Notes: generated by a model not told the origin, from the sequence alone. Counted from the stretch's first letter, positions 8,512 through 16,933 are shown. The stretch is DNA of 57,481 nt from Wandonia sp964447015 (GCA_964447015.1 CAYUQU010000014.1:1-57481); one strand, 5' to 3'. Numbers and translations: made by a program.

Positions 8512-9426
8512 TTATCTCAAATCCACCTTCATCCCTAAACCGTGGTAGGAAGAGAAAGTCGTCAATGTTCCTAGCTCAGGAGAAATGAAAACATTAAGCG
8601 AAGGACGCATTTCCAAAGACAAATGAATTCTTTTCCAAAATTCATTTTTATTTCCAAGACGTATATCCAATCCCAGGGGAACGTATGCAGAGAAACCATA
8701 CGCCATTTCATTTTTATTGGCTTCATTCTGCCCCACATTTCCACCCTTAACTCCCATATATTCTTGATGAGATGGATAATTCACAACAGTTGAAAGATCC
8801 TGTACATAATTAATATCTGTTCTTGAATCCAAACCAACACCTGATGTAATCCCAATCCCACCAAACAAACTCGCTTTTCTCTCAGGAGCCGTACGAAATA
8901 GAACAGAAACATCAAGATGAAGTTGTTGCGAAGAATAATTCATTCTGTACGTGTTATTAGCAACCGAATCAACAGTATATGTGGATCCACCAGATGAAGA
9001 AAGTGTATCAAAAGTATAACGATCCGTTCGTGTAGCAAATCCTGATAACAAATCTCCAGACCTGTAAGTCAATCCAATTCTTAAATGAGGATTTCCCTTC
9101 ATTTTAGTTTTTTCTTTATCTGAAAAGCTAAACCCTATCATCATCGAAACTTGCTTATTCCTCATTGAATTCATTGGAGCATTTTGAGAATAATTGTTAT
9201 ACGTTTCGTATCCCGCAAAATCTGTATCCATAAGTTGAGAGTTCGTAGTAAGCATTTGAAAGTCCGAAATGCCCCACGCAGGCAATGTGCTCATCACGAA
9301 CCCACCCGTTAGATAAAAATCTGTTACTCTTACACGCTTAATTGTTTCTTCAGACTCTTGTGCAAAACCACTAAATCCAAAAGAGATAACTAAAGATGTT
9401 ATCATTATACTTTTTTTCCAATTCAT
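8512..9426 (-). CDS. Predicted outer-membrane barrel protein, unknown function
   Basis: The protein has 304 aa. The N-terminus (MNWKKSIMITSLVISFGFSGFAQ) is a signal peptide. A GTG two codons upstream could also serve, but the ATG at 9426 is preferred. The mature chain is rich in Gly, aromatic and alternating polar residues (GLTYRSGDLLSGF, then SLFGGIGITSGVGLD) and ends in an aromatic/basic strand (GLGMKVDLR), as in small outer-membrane barrels. I recognise no specific family. It stands alone between rsmA and a divergent VOC gene. Confidence 0.7.
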   Translation of the reverse strand: MNWKKSIMITSLVISFGFSGFAQESEETIKRVRVTDFYLTGGFVMSTLPAWGISDFQMLTTNSQLMDTDFAGYETYNNYSQNAPMNSMRNKQVSMMIGFSFSDKEKTKMKGNPHLRIGLTYRSGDLLSGFATRTDRYTFDTLSSSGGSTYTVDSVANNTYRMNYSSQQLHLDVSVLFRTAPERKASLFGGIGITSGVGLDSRTDINYVQDLSTVVNYPSHQEYMGVKGGNVGQNEANKNEMAYGFSAYVPLGLDIRLGNKNEFWKRIHLSLEMRPSLNVFISPELGTLTTFSSYHGLGMKVDLR

Positions 9427-9579
9427 AATCACATTTTTCTTTCAATAACGCCTATTCATCAAAAATGTTTTATGACAAAATGAAAAATAGCAACAGAAAT
9501 TCATCCAGCTAAGTCAAATTCTAATTTCCTTCATTTCTAAAAATGAAACCAATGTCTCTCTTTTACGTATGAGTCATCT

Positions 9580-10005
9580 ATGGAGAATTCGAAAGGAAAA
9601 ATCACAGGATTAGGAGGTGTTTTTTTTAAATGCCAAAATCCACAAGTGCTGAATGATTGGTATCGTGATGTGTTAGGTATGACACCAAATGAATATGGCG
9701 TTTTATTTGAAATCGCGCCATTTAATGGGACACCAAAGTATATGCAATTGGGCACGTTCGCTGAGTCTAGCAACTACTTCGAACCATCCAAGAAAAATTT
9801 CATGTTAAACTTTCGTGTGGATCACATGGATGATTTTTTAGCGAAACTTGCTGCCAAGGGAGTATTGCCTTTAGGTGAGATAGAGAGTTATGAATATGGT
9901 AAGTTTGCCCATATTATGGACATCGAAGGTAATAAAATTGAATTATGGGAACCTATTGACGCAAGTTTCTTTGATGAAGATAGTATCACCACTATGTTTA
10001 TTTAA
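9580..10005 (+). CDS. VOC (glyoxalase/bleomycin-resistance fold) protein
   Basis: The protein has 141 aa with the paired beta-alpha-beta-beta-beta pattern of the vicinal oxygen chelate superfamily. The first half runs GLGGVFFKCQNPQVLNDWYRDVLGM and the second NFRVDHMDDFLAKLAAKG, ending IMDIEGNKIELWEP, where the Glu of IELWEP is a usual metal ligand. The canonical first-half His is replaced by the FFK segment, so catalysis is uncertain. Substrates in this superfamily vary too much to name one. It is convergent with the peroxiredoxin gene, leaving only 3 nt between stop codons. Confidence 0.8.
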   Translation: MENSKGKITGLGGVFFKCQNPQVLNDWYRDVLGMTPNEYGVLFEIAPFNGTPKYMQLGTFAESSNYFEPSKKNFMLNFRVDHMDDFLAKLAAKGVLPLGEIESYEYGKFAHIMDIEGNKIELWEPIDASFFDEDSITTMFI

Positions 10006-10008
10006 AAC

Positions 10009-10458
10009 TCACATTTCACTAACTGTTTTTTTTGCTTCTTCAATATGTTTTTCTGCTTTAAAAAGCGAGTCAAATATTTTGACTATTACTCCATTTTCAT
10101 TGACCACATAAGTCACTCGTCCTGGAATTAAACCAAAAAGATTTCGTGGAACATTAAATAAGTTTCTAACGACATTCTTTTCATCTGCCAAAAGCAAAAA
10201 TGGCAAATTGTGTTTATCAGAAAATTGTTTGTGGGCCTCCACATTATCACCACTAATCCCTATCACTTCACATCCCATCTCCACAAAATCTTCATACGCA
10301 TCTCTAAACGAACAAGCTTCTTTGGTGCAACCAGGGGTATCATCTTTAGGATAAAAATAAATGACCAATTTTTTATTTCCTAAATAATTAGCAATTGAAT
10401 GAATTTTTCCGTTTTTATCGGGCAACTCAAACAACGGTATTTTATCTCCAACTTTCAT
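10009..10458 (-). CDS. bcp: Thioredoxin-dependent peroxiredoxin, Bcp/PrxQ type
   Basis: The protein has 149 aa, a full-length single-domain peroxiredoxin. It reduces hydrogen peroxide and organic hydroperoxides in the cytoplasm, with electrons from thioredoxin. The sequence YPKDDTPGCTKEACSFRD places the peroxidatic Cys at 44 and a second Cys at 49, the CX4C arrangement of atypical two-Cys Bcp enzymes such as E. coli Bcp (Cys45/Cys50). The TPGCT Thr and the later RVTYVV Arg complete the active site. The ATG at 10458 gives the standard MKVGDKIPLFELP start. Confidence 0.95.
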   Translation of the reverse strand: MKVGDKIPLFELPDKNGKIHSIANYLGNKKLVIYFYPKDDTPGCTKEACSFRDAYEDFVEMGCEVIGISGDNVEAHKQFSDKHNLPFLLLADEKNVVRNLFNVPRNLFGLIPGRVTYVVNENGVIVKIFDSLFKAEKHIEEAKKTVSEM

Positions 10459-10577
10459 AAACTCCTCTCTTTTTAAAATAGGTTACAAGCTACGAATAAT
10501 AAGTATACACCCTAAGTGGTTTAACAAAAAATAACAGATACTTTACACAAAAGTTCTGTTAAACAAATTGATTTTTC

Positions 10578-10596
10578 TATTTTTGTTCACGTGAAC
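10578..10596 (+). promoter_or_regulatory. -7 box and overlapping 12-bp palindrome
   Basis: TATTTTTG (10578-10585) matches TAnnTTTG. It runs directly into GTTCACGTGAAC (10585-10596), a perfect 12-bp palindrome that includes the GTG start of the next gene. The placement over the transcription start fits an operator. Confidence 0.5.
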
Positions 10597-10893
10597 TTAC
10601 TGTACAAATTAAATATCATTCTTGTTTTTACCATGATGCTTTGGCTTTGTGCAATACCTGTTGTTCAAAATCAGATTGGAGTTACACCAAATTTTGACAC
10701 TGAGTTGTGCGAAGAAGAAAGCTCAAGTTCAACTCGCGTGATTGAAGAAGAACCACATAAACTTTTTTGTCAGCTAAGTCGACTTGAAACGGTTCTTCCT
10801 ATTACAAAACACAAAGAGTCATATCAAAATTGTATAACCAACGAAAAGATCCAACCTACTTTTAAAGTTACTGTACCTCCGCCCGAGTGTTAA
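10591..10893 (+). CDS. Small exported Cys-containing protein upstream of SulP
   Basis: The protein has 100 aa, beginning with GTG at 10591 directly after a -7 box; an ATG at 10633 is an alternative that would remove part of the hydrophobic segment. Residues 5-25 (YKLNIILVFTMMLWLCAIPV) form a signal anchor. The remainder is acidic to neutral with five cysteines in total, a Ser-rich stretch (SSSST) and a C-terminus ending VTVPPPEC. I recognise no family. The PPP-plus-acid ending is reminiscent of small Bacteroidota envelope proteins next to transporters, which is only suggestive. It lies 67 nt before the SulP gene on the same strand and may be expressed with it. Confidence 0.55.
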   Translation: MNLLYKLNIILVFTMMLWLCAIPVVQNQIGVTPNFDTELCEEESSSSTRVIEEEPHKLFCQLSRLETVLPITKHKESYQNCITNEKIQPTFKVTVPPPEC

Positions 10894-10960
10894 ATAAATG
10901 TTCCCTTCCTTAAACTAAACCTGTTTTAAACATTAATTTTTCACGTACGTTTATCATAAG

Positions 10961-12535
10961 ATGACAAAAAAGAATATTTTTTCGAGCTGGAAGCAGGACC
11001 TTCCAGCAAGTTTAGTGGTTTACCTTGTAGCTTTACCACTATGTTTAGGAGTAGCATTTGCCTCTACAGATGTTGAGGGAGTAGATGGCATGCCCAATAT
11101 TTTCTCTGGTATTATTGCAGGTTTTGTCGGTGGTATAGTAGTCGGAGCATTCAGTGGTTCACGCCTTGGAGTCTCAGGTCCTGCTGCTGGATTAATTACT
11201 ATAGTGGCAGGAGCCTTAGCAACTATTGGTAGTTTTGAAGGATTAATTCTAGCAGTATTTCTATCTGGAATTATTCAACTTATTGCTGGATACTTAAAGG
11301 CTGGAGTAATAGGACACTATTTCCCCTCATCTGTGATAAAGGGAATGTTAGCAGCCATTGGTCTGACACTTATTCTAAAAGAAATTCCCCACCTTCTAGG
11401 ATATGATAAGGATCCAATGGGAGAAATGGATTTTGTACAACCTGATGGCCACAACACTTTTACAGAACTCTTTTATGCCTATGAGCATTTCACAATGGGA
11501 GCTGTTATCATCGGACTTCTTTCTTTGGCAATTTTGATTTTATTTGACCGTCCAATGATGAAGAAAATAGCATTATTTAAGTTTCTCCCTGGAGCATTAT
11601 TTGTTGTGGTAATCGGGATAGTCTTAAACTATAGCTTTTCATTATCAAGTCCTGAATTGGCTTTAGGTGGAGATCATTTAGTTATTTTACCAGTAGCATC
11701 ATCTCTTACTGAATTTTTTAGTTTTTTCCGCACCCCAGATTTTAGTATGCTTTCAAACCCTGATGTGTATGTTATTGCATTCACTATAGCTATCATTGGA
11801 AGTTTAGAAAGTTTGCTAAGTGTTGAAGCAACAGACAAACTCGACCCAATGCGCCATGTTACTCCAACAAATCGAGAATTAAAAGCTCAAGGTTTAGGGA
11901 ACATGTTCTCAGGTTTAATTGGTGGTCTACCTGTTACTCAGGTAATTGTTAGAAGTTCTGCAAATATTAATGCAGGAGCAAAATCTAAACTTTCGGCTAT
12001 CGCGCACGGGATCATCCTTATAAGTACAGTCCTATTTATACCTGAAGTTTTAAATATGATTCCATTGGCCTCTTTAGGTGCAATCCTCTTAATGGTCGGT
12101 TATAAATTATCAAAAATTGGTCTTTACAAAGCAATGTACAAACTTGGCTGGGAGCAATTCTTGCCTTTTATCACTACTATTATAGTTGTATTGTTAACAG
12201 ATTTATTAAAAGGAATAGGGGCTGGTATGGTTATAGCAATCTTCTTTATTCTTCAAAAGAATTATAAAAACAATTACAATCGCAAGGTCACAGAAGAAGA
12301 TGGTAAGTCGGTAATACGAATAATTTTATCTGAAGAAGTAACATTTCTTAACAAAGGAAGCATTATCCAAACTCTTCAAAACTTACCAGAAGGCAGCAAA
12401 GTAATCATCGATGGAAAAAAATGTAACAACATTAATTACGATGTGCTAGAGGCCATTAATGAGTTTAAGAATTTTGGAGCGATAGAAAAGAATATCGAAT
12501 TCTCTACTGTAAACATTGATGAAGTCGCTGTCTAG
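10961..12535 (+). CDS. SulP-family inorganic anion transporter
   Basis: The protein has 524 aa. About 10-14 hydrophobic segments cover residues 15-430, followed by a short STAS domain (about 445-520, with GSKVIIDGKKCNNINYDVLEAINEF). The N-terminus (WKQDLPASLVVYLVALPLCLGVAFAS) and GGLPVTQVIVRSSANINAGAKS are signature SulP segments. Family members carry sulfate, bicarbonate or other anions across the inner membrane; the sequence alone does not say which. SulP genes are sometimes paired with carbonic anhydrase, but none is adjacent here. It is preceded by a small exported protein and followed 14 nt later by an AlkD-like gene. Confidence 0.93.
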   Translation: MTKKNIFSSWKQDLPASLVVYLVALPLCLGVAFASTDVEGVDGMPNIFSGIIAGFVGGIVVGAFSGSRLGVSGPAAGLITIVAGALATIGSFEGLILAVFLSGIIQLIAGYLKAGVIGHYFPSSVIKGMLAAIGLTLILKEIPHLLGYDKDPMGEMDFVQPDGHNTFTELFYAYEHFTMGAVIIGLLSLAILILFDRPMMKKIALFKFLPGALFVVVIGIVLNYSFSLSSPELALGGDHLVILPVASSLTEFFSFFRTPDFSMLSNPDVYVIAFTIAIIGSLESLLSVEATDKLDPMRHVTPTNRELKAQGLGNMFSGLIGGLPVTQVIVRSSANINAGAKSKLSAIAHGIILISTVLFIPEVLNMIPLASLGAILLMVGYKLSKIGLYKAMYKLGWEQFLPFITTIIVVLLTDLLKGIGAGMVIAIFFILQKNYKNNYNRKVTEEDGKSVIRIILSEEVTFLNKGSIIQTLQNLPEGSKVIIDGKKCNNINYDVLEAINEFKNFGAIEKNIEFSTVNIDEVAV

Positions 12536-12549
12536 TTTACTAAGTCACA

Positions 12550-13245
12550 ATGTATCTAAACACAAAACAACTGGTTGATATACTCGGCATCTCGTTCCAA
12601 GAGTATGCGAATGTCGAGTATGCTTACCAGATGAAAAAATACATGCGAAATAAGTTTGAGTTCTTTGGCTTGCAATCCAAAAACAGGCGAGCGATTCAAA
12701 ATCAATGGTTAAAGGAGTATGGGGCAGATCTAATGTCGCATTCGGCTGTCGAAATTGCTAAGGAACTTTTTAAGCGTGAGGAACGTGAATTTCAGCTTGC
12801 TGCTTTGGATTATTTGGAAAAAGTAAAGAAAAAGCAACTAACAATTGATGACATTCCTCACATTGAAAACTTCATCGTGCAAAAAAGCTGGTGGGATTCA
12901 GTTGACTTAATTGCTAACAAAATTGTAGGTCATTTATTGAAAAATGAAAAGAAACTGCAAATTCACTATATTGACAAATGGATTAATTCAGAAAACATTT
13001 GGCTGCAGCGAACTGCCCTTTTGTACCAGTTGAAATATAAAAAAGATACTGACAAGCCTCAACTTAAACACATCATTTCAATGTTGAAGTATCACGACGA
13101 CTTTTTCATCCGAAAAGCCATCGGTTGGAGTTTACGTGAATTGGCCAAAACGGATGCAGATTATGTAGTTTCACTTGTTTCTGAATTGCAACTTGAAGGT
13201 CTCAGTAAAAGAGAGGCTTTAAAGAATCTAAAAACAACAAAATGA
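12550..13245 (+). CDS. AlkD-like DNA alkylation repair protein
   Basis: The protein has 231 aa and is all-helical, with the HEAT-like repeats of the AlkD/AlkC superfamily. These glycosylases remove bulky or cationic alkylated bases such as 3-methyladenine and 7-methylguanine. Residues 113-119 (SWWDSVD) hold a Trp115/Asp119 pair spaced like the catalytic Trp109/Asp113 of Bacillus AlkD, and WLQRTALL near residue 157 supplies the expected Arg. It starts 14 nt after SulP, so the two are probably co-transcribed, although no functional link is obvious. Confidence 0.88.
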   Translation: MYLNTKQLVDILGISFQEYANVEYAYQMKKYMRNKFEFFGLQSKNRRAIQNQWLKEYGADLMSHSAVEIAKELFKREEREFQLAALDYLEKVKKKQLTIDDIPHIENFIVQKSWWDSVDLIANKIVGHLLKNEKKLQIHYIDKWINSENIWLQRTALLYQLKYKKDTDKPQLKHIISMLKYHDDFFIRKAIGWSLRELAKTDADYVVSLVSELQLEGLSKREALKNLKTTK

Positions 13246-13285
13246 GGGTTGAAAAAGTTATTCTGAAGGTTTTTTCACAAGAATG

Positions 13286-13316
13286 TTGTTAATAAAAATT
13301 AAACATCTTATCTTTG
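13286..13316 (+). promoter_or_regulatory. Promoter of the rplM-rpsI operon
   Basis: TTG (13286-13288), a 20-nt spacer and TATCTTTG (13309-13316) match the Bacteroidota housekeeping promoter in sequence and spacing. It is the best promoter in the window. Confidence 0.75.
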
Positions 13317-13319
13317 CCA

Positions 13320-13332
13320 CCCCAAATTGGGG
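13320..13332 (+). promoter_or_regulatory. Leader hairpin of rplM
   Basis: CCCC-AAATT-GGGG forms a short stem-loop at the very 5' end of the expected transcript, about 30 nt before the GTG start of rplM. It may protect the mRNA or take part in ribosomal-protein autoregulation; no T tract follows. Confidence 0.4.
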
Positions 13333-13361
13333 ATATAGTCTTATTTAAAAAAGTTAATGAC

Positions 13362-13817
13362 GTGAATACACTAAGTTACAGAACACTGTCTGCCAACTCA
13401 GAAACTGCTGATAAGCAGTGGGTTGTCGTAGACGCAGAAGGTCAGACATTAGGTCGTTTGGCTTCTAAAGTGGCGAAGTTGATTCGTGGGAAACACAAAG
13501 CCAACTTCACGCCACACGTTGACTGCGGTGACAATGTAATTGTCATCAACGCTGAAAAAGTTGCTCTATCGGGTACAAAACTTGATACTAAAGAGTACAT
13601 CCGCCACACAGGTTATCCTGGTGGACAGCGTACACTCCTTGCCAAGGAAATTATGGCTAAACATCCAGAGCGCCTTGTAGAAAAGGCTGTAAAAGGGATG
13701 TTGCCAAAGAATAGTCTTGGAAGAACATTGTATACTAATTTAAAAGTATACGTTGGATCTGAGCACAAACATGAGGCTCAAAAACCTCAAGTAATTAATT
13801 TGGACACAATTAAATAA
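13362..13817 (+). CDS. rplM: 50S ribosomal protein L13 (uL13)
   Basis: The protein has 151 aa. The conserved protein begins (V/M)NTLSYRTLSANSETADKQW, so translation starts at the GTG at 13362; an open frame extending 48 nt further upstream runs into the promoter and is not coding. Signature segments are VVVDAEGQTLGRLASKVAKLIRG, the DNVIVINAEK stretch, and MLPKNSLGR near residue 113. L13 is an early-assembly 50S protein. It is co-transcribed with rpsI, which follows after 4 nt, as in most bacteria. Confidence 0.96.
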   Translation: MNTLSYRTLSANSETADKQWVVVDAEGQTLGRLASKVAKLIRGKHKANFTPHVDCGDNVIVINAEKVALSGTKLDTKEYIRHTGYPGGQRTLLAKEIMAKHPERLVEKAVKGMLPKNSLGRTLYTNLKVYVGSEHKHEAQKPQVINLDTIK

Positions 13818-13821
13818 CGAT

Positions 13822-14208
13822 ATGGACGTAATCAACGCGTTAGGAAGAAGAAAAACAGCAGTTGCTCGTGTGTATCTTTCAAAAGGTACAGGTAAAGTTA
13901 CTGTGAACAAGAAAGACTACAAAGAGTTCTTTCCAATCGATGTACTTCATGCTAAAATCCAACAACCGTTTATCTTAACAAATACAGTAGATCAATATGA
14001 TATTACTGTAAATGTTGATGGTGGTGGTTTTAATGGTCAAGCAGAAGCAATTCGTTTAGGAATATCTCGCGCTTTAGTTGAGTTGGACCCAGAGTTCAAA
14101 ACGCTTTTAAAAGCAGAAGGTTTAATGACACGTGACCCAAGAATGGTAGAGCGTAAAAAACCTGGACAACCAAAAGCACGTAAGAAATTTCAGTTTAGTA
14201 AACGTTAA
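13822..14208 (+). CDS. rpsI: 30S ribosomal protein S9 (uS9)
   Basis: The protein has 128 aa, full length. It begins with INALGRRKTAVARVYL and ends with the basic tail KKPGQPKARKKFQFSKR, whose terminal Lys-Arg reaches the ribosomal P site. The GGGFNGQAEAIRLGISRAL segment (about 72-90) is characteristic. It is the second gene of the rplM-rpsI unit. Confidence 0.97.
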   Translation: MDVINALGRRKTAVARVYLSKGTGKVTVNKKDYKEFFPIDVLHAKIQQPFILTNTVDQYDITVNVDGGGFNGQAEAIRLGISRALVELDPEFKTLLKAEGLMTRDPRMVERKKPGQPKARKKFQFSKR

Positions 14209-14309
14209 TTCCTTTTTTGGCGATTGTTTAGTATCTAAGTTATCTGGAATAAATATATCTCCAGGTATACTGAACTAAAAAAGAAGGTAAACAAGAAAAA
14301 AATAAAAAA

Positions 14310-15278
14310 ATGTCAAAAGTAGATTTTCAAGAATTACTCGATTCAGGTGTACATTTCGGTCACCTTAAGAGAAAGTGGAACCCAAATATGGCTCCGTATA
14401 TCTTCGCTGAGAAGAAAGGTATACACATCATTGATTTAAATAAGACTATCGCTCACCTAGAGCAAGCAAGCGCTGCGGTAAAACAAATTGCTAAAAGTGG
14501 AAAGAAAATACTTTTCGTTGCAACTAAAAAACAAGCAAAAGAAATTATCTCAGAGCGTGCAAAATCAGTAAATATGCCTTTCGTAGTAGAGCGTTGGACA
14601 GGTGGAATGCTTACCAACTTCGCTACAACTCGTAAGTCAATTCGCAAGATGACTTCGATTGATAAGATGCAAACAGACGGAACATGGGAAACACTAAGTA
14701 AGCGTGAGCGTTTATTCAAAACACGTCAGCGTGAAAAACTAGAGAAAAACTTTGGTTCTATCGCAGATATGACTCGTCTTCCTGCAGCTATCTTTGTAAT
14801 TGATGTATTGAAAGAGTCAATTACAGTTAAAGAAGCAAAGCGTTTAAATATTCCTACTTTCGCAATGGTAGATACAAACTCTGACCCACGCGTAGTAGAC
14901 TTTCCAATTCCAGCAAATGACGATGCAACAAAATCTATAGCAAAAATTATGGATGTAATTATTGCTTCAGTTGTTGAAGGATTGGAAGAGCGTAAAGCAT
15001 CAAAAGACAAATCTTCAAAAGAAGATGATAATGATGATGCAGAAACAGTTGCTGTTGAAGCTACTGCTGAAAAAGCGCCAAAAGAAGCGAAAAAAGAAAA
15101 AGCGCCAGCTGCTGAAGTAGTTGAAGAAGCTACTGAAACTGAAGAGGCTCCAGCGAAAAAAGCCCCAGCTAAGAAAGCTCCAGCTGCTGAAGAGAAAAAA
15201 GCACCGGCGAAAAAAGCTCCAGCGAAAAAGGCTCCAGCTAAGAAAACTCCAGCTGCAGAAGCTAAGGAAGAAAAATAA
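14310..15278 (+). CDS. rpsB: 30S ribosomal protein S2 (uS2) with long Ala/Lys tail
   Basis: The protein has 322 aa. Residues 1 to about 230 are a standard S2 (LLDSGVHFGHLKRKWNPNM, RWTGGMLTNFATTRKS, IFVIDVLKESITVKEAKRLNIPTFAMVDTNSDP). The remaining 90 or so residues are a low-complexity acidic then Lys-Ala-Pro tail built from KKAPAKKAPA-type units, absent from most S2 proteins but seen in some Bacteroidota. S2 binds late in 30S assembly with S1. It is followed 33 nt later by tsf, the usual rpsB-tsf pair. The 101-nt gap after rpsI contains a weak CTGGA/TCCAG stem that may belong to a leader. Confidence 0.96.
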   Translation: MSKVDFQELLDSGVHFGHLKRKWNPNMAPYIFAEKKGIHIIDLNKTIAHLEQASAAVKQIAKSGKKILFVATKKQAKEIISERAKSVNMPFVVERWTGGMLTNFATTRKSIRKMTSIDKMQTDGTWETLSKRERLFKTRQREKLEKNFGSIADMTRLPAAIFVIDVLKESITVKEAKRLNIPTFAMVDTNSDPRVVDFPIPANDDATKSIAKIMDVIIASVVEGLEERKASKDKSSKEDDNDDAETVAVEATAEKAPKEAKKEKAPAAEVVEEATETEEAPAKKAPAKKAPAAEEKKAPAKKAPAKKAPAKKTPAAEAKEEK

Positions 15279-15311
15279 AAAAGAACGATTAATCATTTAA
15301 GTATATATAAA

Positions 15312-16142
15312 ATGGCAATTACAGCTGCACAAGTAAACGATCTACGCAAGAAAACAGGAGCAGGAATGATGGACTGCAAGAAAGCTCTTGTTGAATCGGA
15401 TGGAGATATGGAGCAAGCAATTGACATCCTTCGTAAAAAAGGTCAAAAAATCGCTGCTAAACGTGGTGATAACGAGGCTAGAGAAGGTTTGGTTTTTGCT
15501 CAAGCAACAACAGACGGTAAAGCAGGAGTTATCTTGGCTTTGAACTGCGAAACTGATTTCGTAGCAAAGAACAGTGACTTCCAAGCATTTGTTGAATCAA
15601 TTGTACAAATTGCAGTAGATAATCTTCCTTCTTCTATTGAGGAATTGACATCAATTAAATACGATGACAAGTTGACAATAGCGGAGAAAATTGTTGAACA
15701 AATTGGTGTTATTGGTGAAAAACTTGACCTTTCCAAGTTCGAGGTAGTTCGTTCTGAAAGTGTTGTAGCCTACAACCACCCAGGAAATCAATTGGCAACT
15801 TTGGTTGCGTTGAATAAAGATGGTGAAGTAGCGTCAGATGCAGGAAAACAAGTTGCTATGCAAGTTGCTGCAATGAATCCTATCGCTTTAGACGAAAAAG
15901 GTGTTGATGAAAATACTATTCAACGCGAAATCGAAATAGGAAAAGAATTAGCTATACAAGAAGGCAAACCTGCTGACATGGCAGAAAAAATTGCTCAAGG
16001 ACGTCTTAGCAAATTCTTCAAGGAGAATACATTGTTAAGTCAACCATTCGTGCGAGATAACAAACTGAGCGTGGAGCAATTCCTCAATCAGACTGAAAAC
16101 GGATTGACAGTTGTTGATTTCAAGCGAGTAGCTTTAAGCTAA
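15312..16142 (+). CDS. tsf: Translation elongation factor Ts
   Basis: The protein has 276 aa, the usual length. EF-Ts recycles EF-Tu by exchanging GDP for GTP. The N-terminal UBA-like domain reads ITAAQVNDLRKKTGAGMMDCKKAL, followed by the signature DIDILRKKG-type helix (AIDILRKKGQKIAAKR) and the TDFVAKN motif at about residues 80-86 that contacts EF-Tu. The gene is second in the rpsB-tsf unit and is closed by a strong terminator. Confidence 0.97.
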   Translation: MAITAAQVNDLRKKTGAGMMDCKKALVESDGDMEQAIDILRKKGQKIAAKRGDNEAREGLVFAQATTDGKAGVILALNCETDFVAKNSDFQAFVESIVQIAVDNLPSSIEELTSIKYDDKLTIAEKIVEQIGVIGEKLDLSKFEVVRSESVVAYNHPGNQLATLVALNKDGEVASDAGKQVAMQVAAMNPIALDEKGVDENTIQREIEIGKELAIQEGKPADMAEKIAQGRLSKFFKENTLLSQPFVRDNKLSVEQFLNQTENGLTVVDFKRVALS

Positions 16143-16158
16143 AAAATTAAAATTTAAA

Positions 16159-16188
16159 AGAGAGAAATTAGTTTCTCTCTTTTTTTTT
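16159..16188 (+). terminator. Terminator of rpsB-tsf
   Basis: AGAGAGAAA (16159-16167) pairs with TTTCTCTCT (16172-16180) around a TTAG loop, followed by eight T. The next gene, pyrH, begins only 17 nt later, so its promoter must be interwoven with this element. Confidence 0.9.
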
Positions 16189-16204
16189 GTTAAATATTTG
16201 CAAC

Positions 16205-16912
16205 GTGAAGTACCAAAGAATATTACTAAAATTAAGCGGCGAATCTCTAATGGGAGATAAACAATTCGGGATTGATAATAACCGTATTGCAGATTTTGCA
16301 AATCAAATCAAAGAAATCCATGAAATGGGTGTCGAGATTGCAATTGTAATCGGTGGAGGTAATATTTTCAGGGGCGTTCAAGCAGAACAAGGAGGCATGG
16401 ATCGTACTCATGGTGACTACATGGGAATGTTGGCTACAATGATTAATAGCATGGCTCTCCAAGCTGCTCTTGAATCATCAGGGCTTAAAACTCGTTTGCA
16501 GTCTGCAATTGAAATGAAGGAAATTGCTGAACCTTATGTGCGAAGAAGGGCCGTACGTCATCTTGAGAAAGGACGCGTGGTGATATTTGGTGCAGGAACA
16601 GGTAATCCGTACTTTACTACTGACTCAGCAGCATCTCTAAGGGCAATTGAAATCAATGCAGATGTTATTTTGAAGGGCACACGTGTTGACGGAATCTACA
16701 CAGCTGACCCAGAGAAAGACCCTACCGCAAAAAAATACGAAAAGATATCTTTTGACGAAGTGTACGAAAAAGGGTTGAACGTTATGGACATGACTGCTTT
16801 TACACTGTGTAAAGAGAATGATTTGCCTATTATTGTGTTCGATATGAATACGAGTGGGAACCTTAAGCGATTGATTGAGGGAGAAAAAGTTGGTACACTT
16901 GTTCACGGATAA
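16205..16912 (+). CDS. pyrH: UMP kinase
   Basis: The protein has 235 aa. The amino-acid-kinase-fold enzyme phosphorylates UMP to UDP with ATP. The conserved start (V/M)KYQRILLKLSGESLMG places initiation at the GTG at 16205; the open frame runs 18 nt further upstream into the tsf terminator, which is not credible coding. Other signatures are GGGNIFRG, the DYMGMLATMINSMAL helix, and GTGNPYFTTDSAAALRA-type residues (GAGTGNPYFTTDSAASLRA). It lies between tsf and frr in the classical rpsB-tsf-pyrH-frr order. Confidence 0.96.
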   Translation: MKYQRILLKLSGESLMGDKQFGIDNNRIADFANQIKEIHEMGVEIAIVIGGGNIFRGVQAEQGGMDRTHGDYMGMLATMINSMALQAALESSGLKTRLQSAIEMKEIAEPYVRRRAVRHLEKGRVVIFGAGTGNPYFTTDSAASLRAIEINADVILKGTRVDGIYTADPEKDPTAKKYEKISFDEVYEKGLNVMDMTAFTLCKENDLPIIVFDMNTSGNLKRLIEGEKVGTLVHG

Positions 16913-16933
16913 GCTCGAAATAGTAACTTTTTA

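Noticed and set aside
13246..13275. Possible terminator after the AlkD-like gene (TGAAAAA with TTTTTTCA)
   Set aside because: The stem is only A-T pairs and is too weak to call.
15015..15296. Phe/Ser-rich ORF on the minus strand
   Set aside because: It is the antisense of the Lys-Ala-Pro tail of S2; low-complexity codons keep the opposite strand open.
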